DNA of 64,000 nucleotides from VRUE01 sp963770315 (GTDB lineage: Bacteria; Actinomycetota; Thermoleophilia; Solirubrobacterales; 70-9). Below the pieces are notes generated by a model. The model made no database searches, was not told where the DNA came from, and saw only the letters and a program-made list of their open reading frames with translations. The stretch is from contig CAVYPC010000002.1 of the NCBI GenBank assembly GCA_963770315.1, positions 1,984,001 to 2,048,000 of the forward strand. Reading direction: 5' to 3'. Each line of letters starts with the position of its first letter. The stretch's first letter is position 1. Below, in pieces: positions 30,987 to 39,933 of the stretch. The position numbers and the translations under genes are program-made.

Positions 30987-32612
30987 GTGAAGAAGCTGCC
31001 CGCAGCGCTGGCTGTCGTTGGACTGGTGGTCGTAGTTCTGAGCCTCGCCTCCTGTGGCAGCTCGGGGGACAAGGAAGGCGGCACGCTGACGGGCACCTAC
31101 GCGGCCTTCCCCGACTCGCTCGATCCGGCGCTCGCGCGCACGGTCGAAGCGTGGACCGCGCTGTATGACACCAACCTTCCTCTGCTGACCTACGCCCACG
31201 CCAACGGCCAGGATGGCAGCAGGGTCATCCCAGCCCTCGCCGAGAGCCTGCCCAAGATCAGCAAGGACGGCAAGACCTACACGCTGACCCTGCGCAAGGG
31301 GCTCAAGTACTCCGACGGCACGCCGGTCAAGGCCTCCGACTTCCCCGCTTCGGTCGAACGGATGTTCAAGCTCAACTCGGGCGGCTCGCCGTTCTACACC
31401 GGCATCGTCGGCGCCGAAAAGTTCGCTGAAACCAAGTCGGGCGGCATTCCCGGCATCGAGGCCAACGACAAGACCGGCCAGATCGTGATCCACCTGACCC
31501 GGCCCCGCGGCACCTTCACCAGCGAGCTGGCGCTGATGTACGTCGCCGTCCTGCCGGCCGACACGCCGGCGAAGAACCTGACGGCGGACCCGCCCCCGGC
31601 TACGGGCCCCTACGAGATCGCCAAGGTGGAACCGGGCCGCGGCTGGTCCTACAAGCGCAACCCGCAGTGGGAAAAGACCAACGGGGATCTGATCGACGAA
31701 GTGCCCAGCGGCCATTTCGACAAGATCGCGATCAAGGTCGTCCACAACCCCGCCACCCAGGTGAGCGAAATCGAACGCGGCGACGCCGACTGGATGCAGA
31801 CGACGATCCCCACCGACCTCTACAACGGGGTGAAGGAAAAGTACGAAGGCAGCCAGTTCAGGGTCGAGCCCACGATCAGCAACTACTTCTTCTGGATGAA
31901 CACGACGCAGGCGCCGTTCGACGACCTGAAGGTGCGCCAGGCGGTCAACTACGCGCTCAACGGCGCCGCGATGGAACGGGTCTACGCCGGCACGCTGAAG
32001 GCCAACCAGCAGATCCTCCCGCCCGGGATGCCCGGCTACAAGAAGATCGAACTCTACCCCTACAACATGGCGAAGGCGAAGGAATTGATCGCCGAAGCTA
32101 ACCCCTCAGACCGCGACGTCACGGTCTGGGTCGACGACGAAAACCCCAACAACGAAGCCGCCGCCTACTACCAGGGCGTGCTGAAGAAACTCGGCTTCAA
32201 CGCCAAGCTGAAGGAAATCGCCGCCGAAGACTTCTTCCCGCTGATCGGCAACCAGTCGACGCCCGATCTCGATACCGGCTGGATCGACTGGTACGAGGAC
32301 TACCCGCACCCCAACGACTTCTTCCAGCCGTTGCTCGCCGGCGAAAGCATCCTGCCGCAGGAAAACAGCAACCTCGCCCAGATCAACGACCCGAAGCTGA
32401 ACGCGAAGATCGCCCGCCTGGAGGAAGAGCCGCTCGGCCCCAAGCAGGAAGCCGAATACGCGGATCTCGACCGCGAATACATGGAACAGGCGCCGTGGGC
32501 GCCCTACGGCTCGCGGACGGTCTCGACCTTCGTCTCGGACGCGATCGACCTCGAAGACATCGTCTTCAACCCGACCTTCGGGCAGGACCTGGCCAGCTTC
32601 CAGCCGAAGTAG
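30987..32612 (+). CDS. ABC transporter substrate-binding lipoprotein (SBP family 5, peptide/nickel type)
   Basis: 541-residue extracytoplasmic receptor from a GTG start. A lipoprotein signal peptide ends in LASC with the lipid-bearing Cys23. The family-5 pattern is clear: GGTLTGTYAAFPDSLDPALARTVEAWTALYDTNLPLLTY near the N-terminus, TLRKGLKYSDGTPVKASDF near 105 and DDLKVRQAVNYALN near 320. Such proteins bind oligopeptides, nickel chelates, opines or sugars. It is followed by two permeases and a fused ATPase, so a complete importer is encoded. Confidence 0.93.
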   Translation: MKKLPAALAVVGLVVVVLSLASCGSSGDKEGGTLTGTYAAFPDSLDPALARTVEAWTALYDTNLPLLTYAHANGQDGSRVIPALAESLPKISKDGKTYTLTLRKGLKYSDGTPVKASDFPASVERMFKLNSGGSPFYTGIVGAEKFAETKSGGIPGIEANDKTGQIVIHLTRPRGTFTSELALMYVAVLPADTPAKNLTADPPPATGPYEIAKVEPGRGWSYKRNPQWEKTNGDLIDEVPSGHFDKIAIKVVHNPATQVSEIERGDADWMQTTIPTDLYNGVKEKYEGSQFRVEPTISNYFFWMNTTQAPFDDLKVRQAVNYALNGAAMERVYAGTLKANQQILPPGMPGYKKIELYPYNMAKAKELIAEANPSDRDVTVWVDDENPNNEAAAYYQGVLKKLGFNAKLKEIAAEDFFPLIGNQSTPDLDTGWIDWYEDYPHPNDFFQPLLAGESILPQENSNLAQINDPKLNAKIARLEEEPLGPKQEAEYADLDREYMEQAPWAPYGSRTVSTFVSDAIDLEDIVFNPTFGQDLASFQPK

Positions 32613-32637
32613 CCGCCGGCCGCTTCACAATAGGCGG

Positions 32638-33684
32638 GTGGTCGAGGGGTCCCAGCCAGCGGGCGCGGCGCCGATAGGCGCCGGCCCGTGGGGCGTGGCC
32701 CTGCGGCGCCTGCGGCGTAACAGGCTGGCGCTCGCCGCGCTGGCGCTCTTCATCCTCATCGTCCTCTTCAGCCTGGCGGCGCCGCTGTGGGCGGTTCACG
32801 TCGCCCATACCGGCCCCAACACGACCCACACCCTGGCGAAAGTCACGGTCGACGGCGAGAAGCGCGAAGTCGTCGACCCGGCGGGCAAGCCGACCGGACC
32901 GCTCTGGTTCGGCGCCGGGGGCCGGTTCTTCCTGGGCGCGGACGGAAGCCTCGGCCGCGACGAGATGGTGCGCCTGATGTACGGCGGCAGAGCCTCCCTC
33001 TTCATCAGCCTGATCGCCGCCCTGATCACCACCGCGGTGGGGGCGACGCTGGGCCTCCTGGCCGGGTACTTCCGCGGCTGGCCGGACACGCTGATCTCGC
33101 GTGCGCTGGACGTGATCTGGGCCTTCCCCGTGCTGTTGCTGGCGATCGCCCTCGGCCTCGTGCTCGCGGTCGGCGGGCTGCAGATCGGCCCGATCACCAT
33201 CCCCAGCGGCTCGATCTGGATCCCGATCATGATCATCGGCGTCGTCTTCGTCACCTACACGGCACGGCCGGTGAGGGGCGAGGTGCTCTCCCTGCGGGAA
33301 AAGGAGTTCGTCGAGGCGGCGGTTGCCCAGGGCGCGGGCCCGGTGCGGGTGATGTTCGGGGAGCTGCTCCCCAACCTCTGGTCGACGATCATCGTCTTCT
33401 TCACGATCAACGTCGCCAACAGCATGCTGCTCGAGTCCTCCCTTTCCTTCCTCGGCGTCGGCGTGCAACCGCCCGACGCATCGTGGGGCACGATGATCGC
33501 CAGCGGCAGCAACCTGATCAAGAGCGCGCCGCTGCTGACGATCCTGCCGGGCGCGATGATCCTGCTCACGGTCCTCGCGCTGAACGTCCTCGGCGACGGA
33601 TTGCGCGACGCCCTGGACCCGAAATCGAAGCTGCGCTTGGAGGTTCACGCCGGCCTTGCCGAGCCCGAGGGGACGCCCGTCTGA
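32638..33684 (+). CDS. ABC transporter permease (DppC/OppC type)
   Basis: 348-residue permease from a GTG start, with an N-terminal helix (about 33-55) and an extracytoplasmic loop of about 60 residues. The core runs RASLFISLIAALITTAVGATLGLLAGYFRGW near 120-150, with the EAA loop EKEFVEAAVAQGAGPVRVMFGELLPN near 220-245. C-type subunits normally follow the B-type subunit; here the order is reversed. Its stop overlaps the next ATG (TGATG). Confidence 0.92.
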   Translation: MVEGSQPAGAAPIGAGPWGVALRRLRRNRLALAALALFILIVLFSLAAPLWAVHVAHTGPNTTHTLAKVTVDGEKREVVDPAGKPTGPLWFGAGGRFFLGADGSLGRDEMVRLMYGGRASLFISLIAALITTAVGATLGLLAGYFRGWPDTLISRALDVIWAFPVLLLAIALGLVLAVGGLQIGPITIPSGSIWIPIMIIGVVFVTYTARPVRGEVLSLREKEFVEAAVAQGAGPVRVMFGELLPNLWSTIIVFFTINVANSMLLESSLSFLGVGVQPPDASWGTMIASGSNLIKSAPLLTILPGAMILLTVLALNVLGDGLRDALDPKSKLRLEVHAGLAEPEGTPV

Positions 33685-34640
33685 TGGGCCGCTTCGTCAT
33701 CCGCCGGCTGCTGGGCATGGTCGCCGTCCTCTTCGCCGTCTCGGTCCTCGCCTTCCTGATCTTCAACGTGATCCCTAGCTCGAACCCGGCGCAGCGGATG
33801 GCCGGCCGCAACTCGACCCCACAGCTCGTCGCCAGCATCACCGAGGAATGGGGCTTCGACGAGCCGCTGCCGCAGCAGTACCTGACGATGATGGGCAACA
33901 TCTTCAGCGGCGACGTGGTCTCTTACGCGAATCGCGAAGACGTCGACGAACGGATCGTCGAAGGGATCCCGGCGACGTTCTCGCTGTGCCTCGGCGCGGC
34001 GGTCCTCTGGCTGTCCTTCGGGGTCCTCTTCGGCTACCTCTCCGCCGTGCGGGCCGGTGGCTGGCTGGACAGGTTGCTGACGGCGATCGCCGTCGTCGGC
34101 ATCTCGATTCCCGTCTTCTGGCTGGCCGCGGTCCTGCTCAACTACCTCTCCTACCAGGCGGGGCTATTTCCCTCCGGCGGCTATGTCGGGCTGACCGAAG
34201 AACCCCTCGATTGGGCCTACCACCTGCTGCTGCCGTGGGTCACGCTGGCCGTTCTTCAGGTCGGCTTCTACAGCCGCGTCCTGCGCTCGAACATGCTCGA
34301 CGCCATGGGCGAGGACTACGTCCGCACCGCGCGCGCAAAGGGGCTGGGCGAGCGCCAGGTGATGACGCGGCACGTGCTGCGCAACTCGCTGATCCCGATC
34401 GTCACCCTCTTCGGCCTCGATGTCGGCGTGCTGCTCGGCGGCGCGATCCTCGTCGAAGCGATCTTCAGCCTCAACGGCATCGGCCAGTACGCCTTCGAAT
34501 CGCTCAAGGGCCTCGACCTGCCACCGATCATGGCGATCGTCCTCTTCGGCGCCTTCTTCGTCGTCCTCTTCAACGCCCTCGCCGACATCGCCTACGCCTA
34601 TCTCGACCCGCGGGTCAAGCTGGGAAGCTCGCCGCAATGA
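33684..34640 (+). CDS. ABC transporter permease (DppB/OppB type)
   Basis: 318-residue permease with six helices. It opens MGRFVIRRLLGMVAVLFAVSVLAFLIFNVIPS, as usual for DppB. The EAA loop is GEDYVRTARAKGLGERQVMTRHVLRNSLIPIVT, and the end reads IADIAYAYLDPRVKL-like (ADIAYAYLDPRVKLGS). It pairs with the DppC-type permease to form the pore of the importer. Both ends overlap neighbours (TGATG upstream, ATGA downstream), which indicates translational coupling. Confidence 0.93.
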   Translation: MGRFVIRRLLGMVAVLFAVSVLAFLIFNVIPSSNPAQRMAGRNSTPQLVASITEEWGFDEPLPQQYLTMMGNIFSGDVVSYANREDVDERIVEGIPATFSLCLGAAVLWLSFGVLFGYLSAVRAGGWLDRLLTAIAVVGISIPVFWLAAVLLNYLSYQAGLFPSGGYVGLTEEPLDWAYHLLLPWVTLAVLQVGFYSRVLRSNMLDAMGEDYVRTARAKGLGERQVMTRHVLRNSLIPIVTLFGLDVGVLLGGAILVEAIFSLNGIGQYAFESLKGLDLPPIMAIVLFGAFFVVLFNALADIAYAYLDPRVKLGSSPQ

Positions 34641-36304
34641 GCGCGGTGGCCGTGAGCGAGCTGCTGCTCAGCGTCACCGACCTGCGGGTCGGCTTCGCCA
34701 CCGAAGGCGGCGCGGTCCAGGCGGTCGACGGCGTCTCCTTCGACCTGGCGCCGGGCGAGGTGCTGGCGATCGTCGGCGAGTCGGGGTCGGGCAAGAGCGT
34801 CACCGCACAGACGATCATGGGGCTGACCCGGTCCCCGAACGCAAGCATCGCCGGCTCGGTGCGGCTCCGTGGCTGCGAGCTGGTCAATGCCACGGACGCG
34901 GAGCTGCAGAAGATCAGGGGGGCGGAGATCGCGATGGTCTTCCAGGATCCGATGACGTCACTCAACCCCGTCTACCGGGTTGGCAGCCAAATCGCTGAGG
35001 CGATCCGCGCCCACCGCACTAGGACAGAGAGGCGAGAGGCGCGGCAGCAGGCGATCGAGCTGCTCGACTCGGTGGGCATTCCCGACGCCAAGCACCGTGT
35101 CGACGACTACCCGCACGAGTTCTCCGGCGGGATGCGCCAGCGGGCGATGATCGCGATGGCGCTGGCGCTGGCGCCCGACGTGCTGATCGCCGATGAGCCG
35201 ACGACGGCGCTCGACGTGACGATCCAGGCGCAGATCCTCGAGCTGCTGCGGCAACTGAATCGAGAGCGCGGGTTGGCGACGATCCTGATCACCCACGATT
35301 TCGGCGTCGTCGCCGAGCTGGCCGACCGGGTGCTGGTCATGCACGAGGGCAAGATCGTCGAGCGCGGGGAGCTCGACGACGTCTTCTACGCGACCGAGGA
35401 TCCCTACACCCGCAAGCTGCTCAGCGCCGTCGTGCGGCTCGACCAAGCGGCCCCGCTGCGGCCCGGCAAGGACGAGGGGGCGCTGCTCGAGGTCACCGAT
35501 CTGGTCAAGCACTTCCCGGTCAAGCGGGGATTGGCCATCGGCCGCAAGGGCGATCCGGTGCGGGCGGTCGACGGCGTCAGCTTCAGCGTCGCCCGGGGCG
35601 AGACGCTCGGCCTGGTGGGCGAGTCCGGCAGCGGCAAGTCGACCCTCTCGCGCGCGATGCTGCAGCTGCTGACGCCGACTTCGGGCTCGGTCCGCTTCGA
35701 GGGTCGTGAGATCGCCGGCCTCTCGCCGCGCCGGATGCGGCCGCTGCGGCCCGGGATGCAGATGATCTTCCAGGATCCCTACGCCTCGCTCAACCCGCGC
35801 AAGCGGATCGGGCAGATCGTCGGCGAGCCGCTGCGGATCCAGGGCAGCTCCTCGGGCACCGAGCGGCGCCACCGAGTGCAGGAGCTGCTGGAGCGGGTCG
35901 GCCTCTCGCCAGAGCACTACGCGCGCTATCCCCATGAGTTCTCGGGGGGGCAGCGGCAACGCATCGGCATCGCCCGCGCCCTCGCCCTGCGGCCAAAGCT
36001 GATCGTCGCCGACGAGCCGGTCTCCGCGCTCGACGTCTCGATCCGCGCGCAGATCCTCACCCTTCTGGCAGACCTTCAGGAGGAGTTTGGCCTGACCTAC
36101 GTCTTCGTCGCCCACGACATCGGCGTCGTTCGCCACGTCTCCGACCGGATCGCCGTGATGCACGACGGCAAGATCGTCGAGCAGGGCCCCGCGGACCAGG
36201 TCTGCGAGCGACCCTCCGACGCCTACACCAAGACCCTGCTCGACGCCGTGCCCGTACCCGACCCGCGCGAAAGCCGCGCCCGTCGGCGATCATCTGTGCA
36301 GTGA
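34637..36304 (+). CDS. Fused double ATPase of a peptide-type ABC importer (DppD-DppF)
   Basis: 555-residue protein with two complete ABC domains in one chain. Domain 1 (about 8-265) has Walker A GESGSGKS at 47-54, signature FSGGMRQR and Walker B VLIADEPTTALD. Domain 2 (about 285-540) has GESGSGKS again, FSGGQRQR and LIVADEPVSALD. Both carry the C-terminal oligopeptide-type extension (EDPYTRKLLSAV; SDAYTKTLLDAV). In enteric bacteria these are separate DppD and DppF subunits; fusion is common in actinobacteria. ATG overlaps the permease stop, and the gene's stop overlaps the ligase GTG. Confidence 0.95.
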   Translation: MSAVAVSELLLSVTDLRVGFATEGGAVQAVDGVSFDLAPGEVLAIVGESGSGKSVTAQTIMGLTRSPNASIAGSVRLRGCELVNATDAELQKIRGAEIAMVFQDPMTSLNPVYRVGSQIAEAIRAHRTRTERREARQQAIELLDSVGIPDAKHRVDDYPHEFSGGMRQRAMIAMALALAPDVLIADEPTTALDVTIQAQILELLRQLNRERGLATILITHDFGVVAELADRVLVMHEGKIVERGELDDVFYATEDPYTRKLLSAVVRLDQAAPLRPGKDEGALLEVTDLVKHFPVKRGLAIGRKGDPVRAVDGVSFSVARGETLGLVGESGSGKSTLSRAMLQLLTPTSGSVRFEGREIAGLSPRRMRPLRPGMQMIFQDPYASLNPRKRIGQIVGEPLRIQGSSSGTERRHRVQELLERVGLSPEHYARYPHEFSGGQRQRIGIARALALRPKLIVADEPVSALDVSIRAQILTLLADLQEEFGLTYVFVAHDIGVVRHVSDRIAVMHDGKIVEQGPADQVCERPSDAYTKTLLDAVPVPDPRESRARRRSSVQ

Positions 36305-37248
36305 ACCTTCCGCTCTCGCCGCCGATCAAGCCGCAGCTGGCGCTGACCCGCAAAGAGCTGCCGCGCGGCGAGGAGTGGGCCTACGAGCAGAAGCTCGACG
36401 GCTTCCGCGCGATCGTCTTCGTCGACGGCGACGCCGCCTACATCCAGTCGCGCGGCGGCAAAGACCTGACCCGCTACTTCCCCGAGTTGAGCTTCGCCGA
36501 CGGACGCTACGTGCTCGACGGCGAGCTGGTGATCCGCGATGAGGAGGGCAACCTCGAGTTCGACGCGCTGCAGCAGCGCATTCACCCGGCCGAGTCGCGG
36601 ATCACGCTGCTCTCGAAGGAGATCCCGGCCGGCTACGTCGCCTTCGACCTGCTCGCCGAGGGTGATGAGGCGTTGCTGGAGACACCGCTCGCCGAGCGGC
36701 GGGCGCGGCTGGAGGCACTCGCTGAGAAGACCGGCGTCGAGCTTTCGAAGCTGAGCCCCGACCCGGCGCAGGCCGAAGAGTGGCTGCAGAAGACGGAGGG
36801 GACGATGGCCAAGCAGCTCGACGCTCCCTACATCCCGGGCAAGCGCAAGGGCATGGCCAAGGTCAAGCGCGAGCGTGAGATCGACTGCGTGGTCATGGGC
36901 TGGCGACCGGGCAAAGAGGAGGGCACGGTCGGCTCCCTGATCTTGGGTCTGTATGACGGTGGCGAGCTGCGGTCAGTAGGCCACATCTCCGGCTTCAGCA
37001 AGGAGGCAAAACGCGGCATGCGCAAACTGCTTGCCCCGCTGGAGACCGGTGAGAGCGGCAGCGCCGAGCCAAGCCGCTGGACCGGCGGACGGGACCTCGA
37101 GTGGGTGGAGCTACGACCGGAGCTCGTGATCGAAGTTGGCTACGACCACGCGGCCACGGGCAGAATTCGCCACGGTGCTCGGTTCCGACGCTTTCGCGAC
37201 GACAAAGACCCCTTCGAGTGCACTTTTAACCTTCTGGACGAAGGCTAG
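36301..37248 (+). CDS. ligC: ATP-dependent DNA ligase (LigC/LigD-ligase type)
   Basis: 315-residue stand-alone ligase. The nucleotidyl-transfer lysine is K31 in motif I (EQKLDGFRA). Further motifs are LDGELVI (III), VAFDLLA (IIIa), EGTMAKQLDAPY (IV) and KVKREREIDCVVMGW (V), followed by an OB-fold with the RHGARFRRFRDDKDPFEC end. Length fits LigC or the ligase domain of LigD. No Ku, polymerase or nuclease gene adjoins. Its GTG overlaps the stop of the ABC ATPase (GTGA), an odd partner. Its TAG stop is the first base of the next palindromic element. Confidence 0.92.
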   Translation: MNLPLSPPIKPQLALTRKELPRGEEWAYEQKLDGFRAIVFVDGDAAYIQSRGGKDLTRYFPELSFADGRYVLDGELVIRDEEGNLEFDALQQRIHPAESRITLLSKEIPAGYVAFDLLAEGDEALLETPLAERRARLEALAEKTGVELSKLSPDPAQAEEWLQKTEGTMAKQLDAPYIPGKRKGMAKVKREREIDCVVMGWRPGKEEGTVGSLILGLYDGGELRSVGHISGFSKEAKRGMRKLLAPLETGESGSAEPSRWTGGRDLEWVELRPELVIEVGYDHAATGRIRHGARFRRFRDDKDPFECTFNLLDEG

Positions 37249-37333
37249 GCGGGAGGGCGGGAGTCCTCCTGCCCGACTCGCGGCTTCGCCGCTCTGAGTA
37301 TCCGCCGGTCATGAGGACTCCCCCCCTCCCGTC
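37248..37333. repeat. Palindromic element (copy 2 of the TGAGTATCCGCC family)
   Basis: Outer arms of 21 bases (37248-37268, 37313-37333; 19 of 21 paired) enclose an inner hairpin GCGGC-ttc-GCCGC (37280-37292). The core is TGAGTATCCGCC (37295-37306), with GCCCGAC (37271-37277) on the other side of the inner stem. The order outer arm, CCCG-AC, inner stem, TGAGTATCCGCC, outer arm is the same as in the minus-strand reading of 13423-13515, while the stems differ in sequence. It lies at the 3' end of the ligase gene and before the leftward radical SAM gene. Confidence 0.75.
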
Positions 37334-37347
37334 AACCACGCCGCAGC

Positions 37348-39362
37348 TCAGAACAGAGCACTCTGAACGAGAGCGCCTTCGGACGGCGAGGTCGGCGCCA
37401 CATCACCTCCCGCAGAGCGCGTTCTTCCCCAGCCTTGAACAGCTCGAGCCGTGAGCTTGCGTTGCTTTGGGGGCATGTAAGACCGACCGTTCGCGTAAAG
37501 CTTCTCGTAGCTGGCAAGTAGGTCCGGGCGTTTTGCCTCCAGCCAGGCGAAGAAGACGTCGCGGACCTCGCCACGCAGGTGGAGGGCCACGCCTCCCAGG
37601 AAGGTTGCGCCGGCCTCGCGGGCTCGGTCGACTATCGGTTGGACCTGCTCGGGGTCGTCGTTGATCCCCGGCATCAGCGGGGCGATCAGGACTCCCGAGT
37701 CGATGCCGCGGCTGCGCAGCTCGGCCACCGCGTCGAGGCGGGCCATAGGGCTCGGGGTGTGAGGCTCGGTCGCCCGCCAGGCCTCCTCGTCGAGGGTGGG
37801 GACGGAGAGGTTGACCGAGACCGGCAGGCGCTTCGCCATGCGCTCGTAGAGGTCGATGTCGCGCAGCGCCAGCGGCGACTTGGTCAGCACCGAGACCGGG
37901 GTCTCGGCCGCCTCCAGCGCCGCCAGGATCTCGGGCATGAACCGGTAGCGGCTCTCGACCCACTGGTAGGGGTCGGTGTTCGTCCCCAGGGCGACCAGCT
38001 CGGCCGCGCCAACTCCGCCCGCAGCAGCTCCGGCACGTTGACCTTGACCACGATCTCGCGCTCGAAGTCGCGGCCCGCGTCGAGATCGAGGTAGGTGTGC
38101 GTCCGCCTGGCGAAGCAGTTGTGACTGACTACCCCGTTTGCGATGAAATCGCCGGTTCCGGTCGTGATGTCGAACATGCGGATCCTGCGGCCCAGCGGTT
38201 CGATCGAAACGACTCCCAGCTTCGCCTGCGACTTGAGCGCGATCCCGTCGATCGCGCGCTTTCGGCTTATCGCCGGATCGATTGCCTGAAATAGGCGCTG
38301 CTGCTCTCTCAGGCCACCGAGGAGACGGACATTTCTCACACCGATCCGATTGGGGCGCTCAATCGTGTGAGAAAACCCAAGCCGAGCCAAACCTCCAGCC
38401 GAGCGCTCGATGATCTGGCGATCCTTGTTGCAAATCCGCAACACCTCCCCGCAGCTTCCCTCGGCGTCGAAGATCCCAGCGAGAAAGCCACGAGTCCACT
38501 CATCGTTGGACGAGTCAGGCCAGCGGATCAACTCACGAATCCGGTCGACGCTGTCCTTGGCCGAAGTTCGAATCGCCTTCATCGGCCGGTATCGCGCACT
38601 GCCCTCGAGGAACTGGAATTCGTCCGTTCGAATGCCGGCCTCCGCGAGGTAGCCGCTTGCACGTGCGAGTGCCTCATCATCGGTCAGCGCAAGCCGAAAC
38701 CGATGGACTTCGGAGTTCGTGCGTCCAGGTCGGTCATAGGCATAGGAGCCGAGATGGCCATCTCCGCGTATGAGGCCACAGAGATACCCGCGTCGGTATG
38801 CAGCCGAGTCGCCGGCGGGAGCTCCAAGCGCGCCGATTCCCATCAATTTGCTGTTGAGCGTCAGGTGGGGGCGACGCGCACGACCGTGTTCCGCACCGGT
38901 GACGTGCTTCCAGCCGCGCTGCGAGGTCAAGAAGCGGTGGTCCCCGCTTGCGATCAGCTCAGTTCCGTCTTCAAGCGTGATCCGATAGCCAGGCTTGTGC
39001 GTCATCCAGTGCGCCAAGACGCGGGTGATCTCGTAGCGACGATACGAGCCGCGACGAATCGTCCCGTAGACCTCATTGCCCACGCGCACTCGTGCCAAAG
39101 GCTTGGTCCGTCCATCGGCCATCAAGATCGGGGTGTCGCCCTTTAGGCAGTAGACGCAGGCATGGGTGCATCCCCGATAGGGATTGACCGTGTAGTTGAA
39201 GCCGTAGCGGCCGCCGGGAACGTGGTTCAGCATCGAACGGGCGCGGATCTCGTGGAAGTTAATCCCCATCGCCTCGGGGGCGTCGAAGGTGCGGACGACG
39301 GTGCCGTTGCCGACCCCCGGCAACCGCATGTCGTTCTCGACCCGTTGCTCATCCCAGCGCAT
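37348..39362 (-). pseudogene. Rv2578c-family radical SAM protein, intein-interrupted and frameshifted
   Basis: A spore-photolyase-like radical SAM protein resembling M. tuberculosis Rv2578c. The N-extein ends RGCTHACVY and the C-extein resumes CFARRTHTYLDLDAGRDF, so splicing restores the CxxxCxxC iron-sulfur motif. Downstream, the frame ...VNVPELLRAELARPSW breaks near 37995-38010. The protein resumes in another frame as ELVALGTNTDPYQWVESRYRFMPEILAAL...TPSPMARLDAVAELRSRGIDSGVL. Compared with the family, several residues between the two parts also seem missing, which fits a small deletion. ATG 39362 is the likely start. As written the host protein is truncated; an assembly error is possible. 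Confidence 0.8.
38118..39149 (-). other. Intein with LAGLIDADG homing endonuclease
   Basis: A 344-residue in-frame insertion with all splicing blocks. Block A is CLKGDTPILMADGRTKPL starting with Cys1, and block B is LIASGDHRFLTSQRGW. Two dodecapeptides (YLCGLIRGDGHLGSY and FLAGIFDAEGSCGE) mark a LAGLIDADG endonuclease. Block F is MFDITTGTGDFIANGVVSHN, ending His-Asn before the +1 Cys. The insertion point is immediately before the third cysteine of the radical SAM CxxxCxxC motif, so the host is inactive until spliced. All residues needed for splicing look intact. Confidence 0.93.
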
Positions 39363-39397
39363 ACGAACACATGTTCGCACACGACTACGACAGACCC

Positions 39398-39440
39398 GAT
39401 CGCAGCATTGTCGGGGCTATAGCCCCTAAAAGCTGCGATC
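39398..39440. repeat. Nested palindrome upstream of the radical SAM gene
   Basis: GATCGCAGC (39398-39406) pairs with GCTGCGATC (39432-39440). Inside lies the perfect palindrome GGGGCTATAGCCCC (39413-39426), followed by TAAAA. It sits between two leftward genes, 36 bases ahead of the radical SAM start, so it could end the upstream transcript or control the downstream gene. Confidence 0.55.
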
Positions 39441-39447
39441 AGCGGCG

Positions 39448-39933
39448 TCAGATGCTGGAGCCGGTCTCGTCGCGCTTGAACTGCTCGAGCTGATCCAGCG
39501 CCTGCCCGCGCGCTTTGGCGCGCAGCGGCGGCAATAGCGCGACCAAGGTGCCTTTAGGGCCCAGCGCCTGCTTGGCCCAGCGGCGGAAGTCGAAGTCGTC
39601 GACGTGGTCGGCGATCAGGCCGTCGGCGAAGCGGAACTTGGCCTGGATGTCGTTGACCACGGGGCGCCCGGTGGAGAAGGTGTAGCGGGCGATCCAGTGG
39701 GCCGAGCCCGACTCCCCGTCGGCCTCGTGCTCGTGCAGCTCGATCTTCAGGTCGGTGGCGCGGTTGGTCAGCATGCGCCACATCGCGCCGACGTCGGCAC
39801 CCTGCAGATCGCCGAAGGCCGGGTCGCGGAAATGGGCGTCGGCTGCGTAGCAGGCGGTCATCGCGGCGCCGTTGCACTCGCCGAAGGCCGCGTAGAAGCG
39901 CTCGATCGTCTCGCGGTTCGCGTCTCCCTCCAT
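39448..39933 (-). CDS. NTF2-like (SnoaL-type) protein
   Basis: 161-residue cone-fold protein. It opens NRETIERFYAAFGECNGAAMTACYAADAHFRDPAFGDLQGADVGAMWRMLTN, as usual for the SnoaL/NTF2 family, and continues with HWIARYTFSTGRPVVNDIQAKFRFADGLIADHVDDFDFRRWAKQALG. Members act as isomerases, hydratases or ligand-binding proteins; no substrate can be named. Its ATG overlaps the ytoQ stop (TGATG), making it the last gene of TetR-dcd-ytoQ-NTF2. Confidence 0.88.
   Translation of the reverse strand: MEGDANRETIERFYAAFGECNGAAMTACYAADAHFRDPAFGDLQGADVGAMWRMLTNRATDLKIELHEHEADGESGSAHWIARYTFSTGRPVVNDIQAKFRFADGLIADHVDDFDFRRWAKQALGPKGTLVALLPPLRAKARGQALDQLEQFKRDETGSSI

Noticed and set aside
32787..34640. Long frame joining DppC and DppB
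   Set aside because: Only its last 318 codons are the DppB permease. The rest is DppC read out of phase, and the TGATG overlap at 33682-33686 marks the real border.
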